Below, one piece after another: positions 4,922 to 9,588 of a DNA stretch of 9,588 nt (its first letter is position 1; each line of letters begins with the position of its first letter). The DNA comes from Candidatus Sordicultor fermentans (GTDB lineage Bacteria > Atribacterota > Atribacteria > Atribacterales > Caldatribacteriaceae), in assembly GCA_002385475.1 (NCBI GenBank), contig DGDO01000085.1:1-9588 (forward strand), given 5' to 3'. A program made the translations under genes and the position numbers. Below the pieces are notes generated by a model. It had not been told where the DNA came from, ran no database searches, and saw only the letters and a program-made list of their open reading frames with translations.

Positions 4922-6594
4922 TAATATTCAATGATATGAGGAGTGATAAAAATTATGAGCTCTGTCTCCTCGTGAGTTTTATTACGCAAAACAAATAACT
5001 CCCCGATAAGAGGAATTTCACCCAGGATGGGAATACGGGTGACTTTTTCGATATCCTCGCTCCTTATCAATCCTCCAATTACCAGGGTTTCTCCGCTTTT
5101 CAAGCGAGCAGTAGTTTCTGCCGAGCGAGTTTTGACCTGAGGGTCAGTATAAAGTAGCCCGCCGAGATAATATTCCCTTTCCGAGGAGGAACTCACCTCC
5201 GGTTTAACCTCAACTAATATCATCTGGTCTTCAGTTAAAAGCGGAGTAACTTCCAGCTTTACTCCCACCTCCAGAAACTCCACTCCTCCCGGAATTATAC
5301 GTCCTGCTTCATCTACACCCTGGATATTGCGGTAAGGAACACGGTCACCCACAGTAATAGTAGCTTTCTCTCCACTCAGGGTTAAAATTCGAGGGTTACC
5401 CACGAGATGTGCCTTATTTTCTCTGGTTAGGGCATTCAGAGTTACCTCTACCAGGTCCTGGCGCTCCATAGCTCCTCCTAAAGATAGCTCTCCAAAGGTA
5501 ATCGCTCCTACTGCTCCTCCCACTTGCCAGGTAAATCCTAAGTCCTTTACTTTTTGCCGGTCAATTTCCACCATCTTTACATCTACCATAATCTGCGGCC
5601 GCTTACGGTCTAAATTCTTAAGAAGTTGTGAAGCAGCTTCTATTTCTTCCAGAGTCCCCTTCACCACTATTGCTTTTTGTCCCCCATCAAAACCCACTCT
5701 ATCCTCTTCAGGAATAACGATTTTAAGAAGATTTTTTATCTTCTCCAGATCTCCCTCTTCCCGATAAAGATTATTAGAGAGATAAAAAGTCCTGGTTTCC
5801 AGAGGATGATCGATCTCCTTTAGCATTTCTTCCACCTGGTTTAGCTCCTCTTGCCTCCCTTTTACTATAACCGCCCGGGAGGATTTATCGGCCACTATCC
5901 GGCTTCCCTCTGGTATCAAGAGACTCAGGGTTTCTTTGGCTTTTTCCGGGTCGATATATTTTAGCTCAAAGCGGCGAGTTTCCAGAAGGCCAAAATTTTC
6001 CTCTAATATATTGCGCTCGGCTACCACAATGTTATTACCCAGCCTTATCTGGCCCAATCCCCTCATAGTCATAATATAACCCAGAGCCTGGTCAAAAGTG
6101 AGGTTTTCAAAAGAAACACTTATCTTTCCGGTAACTGAGTCGTCCACCACCATATTCACCCCTGTTGCTTTCGCCAGGGCAAGAAGAACATCTTTCACTT
6201 CGGCATCTCGAAAATCAAAGGAAAAAAGCTTCTCTTCTCCTCTTCCCGGCGGTAAGTGAAAAATCATACTCACCAGACGACCACCAGCTTCATCATATAT
6301 TTCATAGTCCACTTTTTCCCGGAGCTCCACCCACAGGCGAAGAATATCATCTTTTTCTATAAACATAATATTTCGGAGAGGTCCAATCCCCATAGGTCTT
6401 TGATTATAACCGAGACCGTTCGTCGCTCCTTCAATATCCACCACGATATGGTAGGGGTCAGGAGAAGATTCTACCCAGCTCGTGCCTTCGGTAAACTTAA
6501 AAGTGAGCTTGATAGTCTCTCCATCTGCCCTCCAGAATAAATCCCGGAGTTCCAGAGCTAAAGCACCCCCCGAGAAAAAAGCCAGAAAAAACAA
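4921..6594 (-). CDS. pilQ: Type IV pilus secretin PilQ (AMIN, STN, NolW x2, secretin)
   Basis: This is the outer-membrane ring through which the pilus leaves the cell. From the TTG at 6594 there are 557 residues: signal peptide core (about 1-14), AMIN domain (about 15-115, cell-wall binding), STN domain (about 123-190, FSFDFRDAEVKDVLLALAKA), two secretin_N/NolW repeats (about 207-265 and 270-332) and the secretin barrel (about 335-557). The barrel shows VGDRVPY, VGVKLEVTP, LVIGGLI, IPILGEIPLIGELF and the closing ELIIFITPHII. This is a complete PilQ, shorter than proteobacterial members because it has one AMIN domain. The start is uncertain. TTG at 6594 leaves a signal peptide without basic residues. 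Reading in frame back to an ATT at 6633 would give NFRKVARTG before the hydrophobic core, with GGGGAGGG seven bases upstream. Confidence 0.95.
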   Translation of the reverse strand: MFFLAFFSGGALALELRDLFWRADGETIKLTFKFTEGTSWVESSPDPYHIVVDIEGATNGLGYNQRPMGIGPLRNIMFIEKDDILRLWVELREKVDYEIYDEAGGRLVSMIFHLPPGRGEEKLFSFDFRDAEVKDVLLALAKATGVNMVVDDSVTGKISVSFENLTFDQALGYIMTMRGLGQIRLGNNIVVAERNILEENFGLLETRRFELKYIDPEKAKETLSLLIPEGSRIVADKSSRAVIVKGRQEELNQVEEMLKEIDHPLETRTFYLSNNLYREEGDLEKIKNLLKIVIPEEDRVGFDGGQKAIVVKGTLEEIEAASQLLKNLDRKRPQIMVDVKMVEIDRQKVKDLGFTWQVGGAVGAITFGELSLGGAMERQDLVEVTLNALTRENKAHLVGNPRILTLSGEKATITVGDRVPYRNIQGVDEAGRIIPGGVEFLEVGVKLEVTPLLTEDQMILVEVKPEVSSSSEREYYLGGLLYTDPQVKTRSAETTARLKSGETLVIGGLIRSEDIEKVTRIPILGEIPLIGELFVLRNKTHEETELIIFITPHIIEY

Positions 6595-6614
6595 AACTAT
6601 AATCCCCGTCCGGG

Positions 6615-7181
6615 CTACTTTTCGAAAGTTAATGTGATTTCCCTCCCCTCGTAGTTTAATACCACTTCCTTACCTTCTACTTTAACCAATTTTATACTTG
6701 ATGACAAGTTTTTTTCATTGGTCAAAATCTGAATTTTCCCCCCTACTTCCACTACCACTGCCTGCCGGGAGCCAGAAACTACCACCCCCTGCAGATGAAC
6801 GGGTGGAAGAGATTCCTCTTCTACTTCTTCTTGAGGTGGAACAAATTCTTGAGGAGGGACATAAACCACCTCCTCCCCATATTCCTCGGGAAAAACTGCC
6901 ACTACCTCCTCCTTTATCTCTTCAGCAATTGGAATCGCCGGGCGGAATAAATCCCGGAAGTCGGCTAACTTTTCCTCAGGGTAGCTCGCGAGAAAAAGCT
7001 CCTCTTCCTTGATTTCTTCTAAATTTGAAGAGGAAGCAATCGGAGAAGAAACAGGAGATAAGGCAAGAAGGCTACTTTCTTCCAGAGAGTTTAACGTCTT
7101 CCAGAAATTAAAGTATAAAAAGGCCAGAAACCCCAGGCTCACTATCAAAACCAGCACCCAGTAAAAATCTCGGCTCCTCAT
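6615..7181 (-). CDS. pilP: PilP-like inner-membrane-anchored periplasmic protein of the pilus alignment complex
   Basis: The product has 188 residues: one N-terminal membrane helix (about 8-27), a long low-complexity linker rich in Glu, Pro and Val (about 50-128, with VPPQEFVPPQEE), and a compact beta domain from LQGVVVSG (about 130) to the end. The C-terminal domain resembles the PilP/GspC homology region that contacts the secretin, and DFRDLFRPA at about 74-82 resembles the conserved DPFRPL patch. Sequence identity to classical PilP (a lipoprotein) is low and there is no lipobox. The call therefore rests on the domain plan and on its place between pilO and pilQ. Start ATG 7179-7181 overlaps the pilO stop as ATGA. 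Confidence 0.78.
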   Translation of the reverse strand: MRSRDFYWVLVLIVSLGFLAFLYFNFWKTLNSLEESSLLALSPVSSPIASSSNLEEIKEEELFLASYPEEKLADFRDLFRPAIPIAEEIKEEVVAVFPEEYGEEVVYVPPQEFVPPQEEVEEESLPPVHLQGVVVSGSRQAVVVEVGGKIQILTNEKNLSSSIKLVKVEGKEVVLNYEGREITLTFEK

Positions 7182-7741
7182 CTCGCTTCCACCTGAGAAA
7201 ATACATAAGTAGAAAACCTCATGGCAATCAATAAATTGCCGTTTTCGTCTTCTTCCAGGTTAAAATTCTTCACCTGAATCAAGCGGGGAGACTGACGAAG
7301 ATAATTGAGAAAAAGTAAAAATCCGTGATAATCGCTCATAAGTTTACTCTCAAAAGGTGCCTCGAGGTAATCGGGCTGGGACACGTTAGAATCTTTTTCT
7401 TTTTGGGTCTCGAGAGGTTGAGGTTTCAAAAACTGGACCTCTACCCCGGAGCGAATAGCAGAATCTTCAATCACTAAAAGGAGGTTGGAAACTTCCTTTT
7501 CTTCTGGTAGCCGTTCCTCGAGAAGTGAAGCAGCCGCACGGAGCTCGGTCAACTTTTTCTCCAGCCCTTCTAAATTTCTCACTTTCCTCTCCAGAGCAAT
7601 CACCTGAGTTTCCAGGTTTCTTTTCTCCTCTCTTAAGCTTTCCAGCTTCTCCCCCCCGGGAATTAGAACCAGGTAAAAAAAGCCTATTAATACTCCTGCC
7701 CAGACCAGAAGAAAAATCGGCCAATTTTTTTCCAGACTCAT
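7178..7741 (-). CDS. pilO: Type IV pilus inner-membrane protein PilO
   Basis: The product has 187 residues: a short cytoplasmic start, one membrane helix (about 8-27, WPIFLLVWAGVLIGFFYL), a coiled coil (about 31-78, rich in Leu, Glu and Lys) and a periplasmic ferredoxin-like domain. That domain includes VSNLLLVIEDSAIRSGV and the family pattern YHGFLLFLNYLRQSPRLIQVKNF (split at residue 145). PilO pairs with PilN in the inner membrane and supports PilP below the secretin. Start ATG 7739-7741 overlaps the pilN stop as ATGA; GGAGGG lies 11 bases upstream. Confidence 0.92.
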   Translation of the reverse strand: MSLEKNWPIFLLVWAGVLIGFFYLVLIPGGEKLESLREEKRNLETQVIALERKVRNLEGLEKKLTELRAAASLLEERLPEEKEVSNLLLVIEDSAIRSGVEVQFLKPQPLETQKEKDSNVSQPDYLEAPFESKLMSDYHGFLLFLNYLRQSPRLIQVKNFNLEEDENGNLLIAMRFSTYVFSQVEAR

Positions 7742-8292
7742 GGAGTTCTAAACCCTCCCGATAGCTCAAAATGGTAAATTCCCCCTTCCTCGAGCGTCAA
7801 AGAGTTGAAATCAATCTGGGGGAAAAGATCTCTGTGCTGGTCAAGGGAACTGATAAACCGGGCCAGGCTAAAGATGCTGTAAACCTGCCCCTCGCAGTTA
7901 AAAGAAGAAGGGTTAAAACTGGCTTTATCCCAGTGGAGGTCTCGAGGCATACATCCCCCCAGGGTGTATACAATTTTCAGCCAATCAGGCTCACTTTGAA
8001 TCAAATACTTGAGAGTATCCACCCTCTTTTCTACCACATTTATCTGAGCCTGTACTTCCTCCATCCTTTTTTCTCTCTCTTTTAGGTTGGCTAACTTCAT
8101 TTCGAGAGATTCTATATCACTCTCTAAAGATGAAATTTTAATGTCAAGGTTAATGTAAAAGAAAAAGGTGAGAAAGGAGAAAAAAATGAGAACCACTATG
8201 AAAAATAACCGTGCCCAGTTAGGAGTCCTTTTGATTATGTACTGACGGGGTAAAAGGTTAATTTTAACCGGATAAACTGACTTCAACTCCAC
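7738..8292 (-). CDS. pilN: Type IV pilus inner-membrane protein PilN
   Basis: The product has 184 residues. The cytoplasmic N terminus carries the signature VKINLLP (residues 9-15), which docks into the groove of PilM. Then come a membrane helix (about 28-48), a coiled coil (about 52-95) and a periplasmic ferredoxin-like domain, ending in LEEGGIYHFELSGGF. Start GTG 8290-8292 lies within the last codons of pilM (10-base overlap), with GGGGG at 8300-8304 seven bases upstream. The periplasmic domain is divergent, but the INLLP motif and the position make the call secure. Confidence 0.92.
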   Translation of the reverse strand: MELKSVYPVKINLLPRQYIIKRTPNWARLFFIVVLIFFSFLTFFFYINLDIKISSLESDIESLEMKLANLKEREKRMEEVQAQINVVEKRVDTLKYLIQSEPDWLKIVYTLGGCMPRDLHWDKASFNPSSFNCEGQVYSIFSLARFISSLDQHRDLFPQIDFNSLTLEEGGIYHFELSGGFRTP

Positions 8293-9260
8293 AATGATGC
8301 CCCCAGAGCACTGAGATAAACTTCCGCCGGAAATTCTTCTTTTTTCACCACGAGAGGAGGAATTTCTCCAATGACCATCGGAAGACTTTCAATTAAAATT
8401 TGTCGGAGAAAAGAAATCCGCGCTCCTCCCCCGCTCAAAAAAAGCTTTTGATTGGAGTCTGAACCAAACTCGGATTGTAAAAAGGAGAGAGACCTCCTGA
8501 GTTCAGTTACCAGGTCTTTGCTCTCCTCAGAAAGCGCTTCTTGCATCTGATAAGGAACATCTTCCTCTTTAGTGCTCCGGTCAAAAAGTTCCATTATTTC
8601 TGTCGGCAAAAGCTTAAAACTATTTTCTAAATAGTCCCACGCTTTACCTAAACCCCAGTTAAAATACCGGGAAAAAACCAGTTTCCCGGTAGAAAAGTAC
8701 AGAATACCCCCTTTGGCAAAACCGAGGTCTACTATCGAAAAGGAGGAATCCACTAAATCGGGGCACAGGCTCAAAAACCCCCGCAATAAGCTCAATGTCT
8801 GAGGCTCAAACGCTTCTACCTCAAGACGAGCCTGGCGAAAAACGTCGAGATATTCTTCCACTATCAAAGAAGGAGAAGCGGCAAAGAGAATTTTTTGTTG
8901 CCCCTCTTTTTTTTCCAGAGTTTGCCAGCCGATTTGAAAGCTATCCTCTCCGGTGATTATGGAGCTTGCCTCCCACCGCAGAGCACTTTCTATCTCCTCA
9001 TCGGGCATTTCAGGAAGAGATATATTCTGCACCACCATCCGGGGGTGATAAAAAGACGCCACCACTTCCCGGGGGAGACGATTCCTCTGCCAGAATCGCC
9101 GCAAATTGTTCACCAGAATACTTTTATCTCTGATTTCTCCTCCTGAAAGAGATTGAGGAGCAAAGAGCATCTCTCCTAAAAAGACCGGCTCAAAGTTCTC
9201 TCCCTTTTTCCGGGTCAGGCAAAACTTAACGGAATAAGCACCTAAATCAACACCCAGCAT
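8283..9260 (-). CDS. pilM: Type IV pilus assembly ATPase-fold protein PilM
   Basis: The product is a 325-residue cytoplasmic actin/FtsA-fold protein that binds ATP and the PilN tail. Motifs in order are phosphate-1 GVDLGAYSVKF (residues 3-13), the 1C domain including LPEMPDEEIESALRWEA, phosphate-2 IVDLGFAKGGILYF near 180-193, and the adenosine motif LFLSGGGARI near 285. An upstream in-frame TTG at 9287 would add nine residues. I chose ATG 9258-9260 because AAGGAG (9268-9273) sits seven bases ahead and because family members begin right at the phosphate-1 strand. It is the first gene of the operon. Confidence 0.94.
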   Translation of the reverse strand: MLGVDLGAYSVKFCLTRKKGENFEPVFLGEMLFAPQSLSGGEIRDKSILVNNLRRFWQRNRLPREVVASFYHPRMVVQNISLPEMPDEEIESALRWEASSIITGEDSFQIGWQTLEKKEGQQKILFAASPSLIVEEYLDVFRQARLEVEAFEPQTLSLLRGFLSLCPDLVDSSFSIVDLGFAKGGILYFSTGKLVFSRYFNWGLGKAWDYLENSFKLLPTEIMELFDRSTKEEDVPYQMQEALSEESKDLVTELRRSLSFLQSEFGSDSNQKLFLSGGGARISFLRQILIESLPMVIGEIPPLVVKKEEFPAEVYLSALGASLWS

Positions 9261-9267
9261 AACAGGT

Positions 9268-9273
9268 CTCCTT
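9268..9273 (-). promoter_or_regulatory. Ribosome binding site that fixes the pilM start
   Basis: AAGGAG in minus sense, seven bases before ATG 9258-9260. It rules out the longer TTG start at 9287, which has no purine-rich site ahead. Confidence 0.8.
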
Positions 9274-9292
9274 AAGAAAATACTCAAGCGTT

Positions 9293-9320
9293 ATTTTACC
9301 ACAAATTATTCCTGATTCAA
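9293..9320 (-). promoter_or_regulatory. Promoter of the pilMNOPQ-lipoprotein operon
   Basis: In minus sense TTGAAT (9315-9320) and TAAAAT (9293-9298) are separated by 16 bases. The match to TTGACA/TATAAT is 4/6 and 5/6. Transcription would begin near 9286, about 26 bases before the pilM ATG. That is consistent with the upstream TTG at 9287 not being translated. No operator is evident. Confidence 0.6.
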
Positions 9321-9337
9321 ATTCTCTCTTTTTTAAG

Positions 9338-9356
9338 CCCGGGATCGCCACAGAGC
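9338..9356. repeat. Partial copy of the GC-rich REP family
   Basis: CCCGGGATCGCCACAGAGC shares CGGGATCGCCAC with the inverted unit at 9548-9560. The rest of the unit is missing and a G5/C5 hairpin repeat follows directly, so one repeat may have inserted into the other. Confidence 0.5.
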
Positions 9357-9391
9357 TATAAGGGGGCGTTGCCCCCCTATAACCCCCAAAA
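9357..9391. repeat. G5/C5 hairpin repeat, copy 4
   Basis: TATAAGGGGGCGTTGCCCCC is followed by CTATAACCCCCAAAA. The GGGGGC-gtt-GCCCCC arms form a perfect six-pair stem, and the CTATAACCCCCAAAA tail is identical to copy 3, about 5.4 kb away, although the stem bases differ. Confidence 0.65.
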
Positions 9392-9402
9392 GAGAAAAAA
9401 AC

Positions 9403-9451
9403 AAAAAAAGAAGGGGGTTTCACACCTCCTTATAAACCCCCTTCTTTTTTT
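9403..9451. terminator. Perfect bidirectional terminator built on a G5/C5 repeat (copy 5)
   Basis: AAAAAAAGAAGGGGGTTT (9403-9420) and AAACCCCCTTCTTTTTTT (9434-9451) are exact reverse complements, 18 pairs across a 13-base loop, with A and T tracts built into the arms. It would stop transcription in both directions and shield the pilM promoter from upstream read-through. The core GGGGGTTTCACACC..CTTATAAACCCCC belongs to the same repeat family as the four other copies. Confidence 0.8.
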
Positions 9452-9588
9452 GTCACCGCGAGGGTCGCTTTTCCGCTTCCCGTGGCGGTCTCTCCTTTCT
9501 TTAACCCCTCACAAACCTTAAAAGCGATTTAGATAGGGTTAAAAGCTCGGGATCGCCACGGTCGGCCTCTGGCCTCCCTCGCGATGAC
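9452..9588. repeat. GC-rich REP family as an inverted pair (BIME-like), reaching the window edge
   Basis: The left unit 9452-9492 starts GTCACCGCGAGGGTCGC and closes with CGTGGCGGTCTC. The right unit 9549-9588, read in reverse complement, starts GTCATCGCGAGGG and closes with CGTGGCGATCCC. The two are inverted copies of one palindromic unit around a 56-base AT-richer spacer. The pattern GTCAyCGCGAGG...GTGGCrATC belongs to a widespread class of bacterial intergenic palindromes. No gene is seen between 9288 and 9588. Confidence 0.7.

Noticed and set aside
6165..7012. Plus-strand frames within pilQ and pilP
   Set aside because: They are antisense shadows of well-supported genes, with no family resemblance and no ribosome binding sites.
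8283..9287. Longer pilM starting at TTG 9287
   Set aside because: There is no Shine-Dalgarno sequence before it, it lies at or before the predicted transcription start, and the ATG at 9260 has an ideal site and the family-typical N terminus.

Overview
The window looks like a chromosomal segment of a diderm bacterium. The evidence is a type IV pilus secretin operon, a lipobox lipoprotein and strong GGAGG-type ribosome binding sites, together with bacterial -10 boxes. The density of MNT/HEPN, PIN and RelE-type toxin-antitoxin genes, charged Glu/Lys/Arg-rich proteins and many short palindromic repeats recall thermophilic or candidate-phylum anaerobes, but I cannot name the lineage from sequence alone.

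Layout. At 1-314 (minus) lies the 5' end of groEL, with its own short leader and no groES directly upstream. Positions 345-940 hold no gene. They are filled with REP/BIME-like palindromes, a G5/C5 hairpin repeat and three look-alike hairpins. Positions 942-3951 form a toxin-antitoxin island. On the minus strand there is an intact MNT nucleotidyltransferase plus HEPN pair (942-1671), a broken DUF3368-type PIN toxin (1661-1977), a C-terminally truncated RelE-like toxin (1934-2137) and its apparently intact antitoxin (2124-2354). On the plus strand there is a broken MNT gene (2490-2751), a 330-base repeat-rich spacer, and an intact MntA/HepT-type pair (3099-3951). HepT carries a complete RX4HXY motif, and the pair has an extended -10 promoter so close to the start that the mRNA may be leaderless.

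From 9260 down to 4063 (minus) is one tightly packed operon, pilM-pilN-pilO-pilP-pilQ, followed by a lipoprotein gene. Consecutive pil genes overlap by a few bases. A promoter precedes pilM, and a hairpin terminator overlaps the end of the lipoprotein gene. PilM (cytoplasmic actin-like), PilN and PilO (inner membrane), PilP (periplasmic link) and PilQ (outer-membrane secretin) would form the alignment complex and exit pore of a type IV pilus. The uncharacterised lipoprotein is a candidate accessory part of that machine.

The right end (9300-9588) has no gene. It carries two more copies of the G5/C5 hairpin repeat, one of them a near-ideal bidirectional terminator, and a second, GC-rich REP family arranged as an inverted pair.

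The most notable points are the decayed toxin-antitoxin island beside one pristine MntA/HepT pair, the enlarged active-site loop of that MntA, a possible ATT start codon for pilQ, the lipoprotein terminator that contains the stop codon, and a repeat family not explained by any gene.
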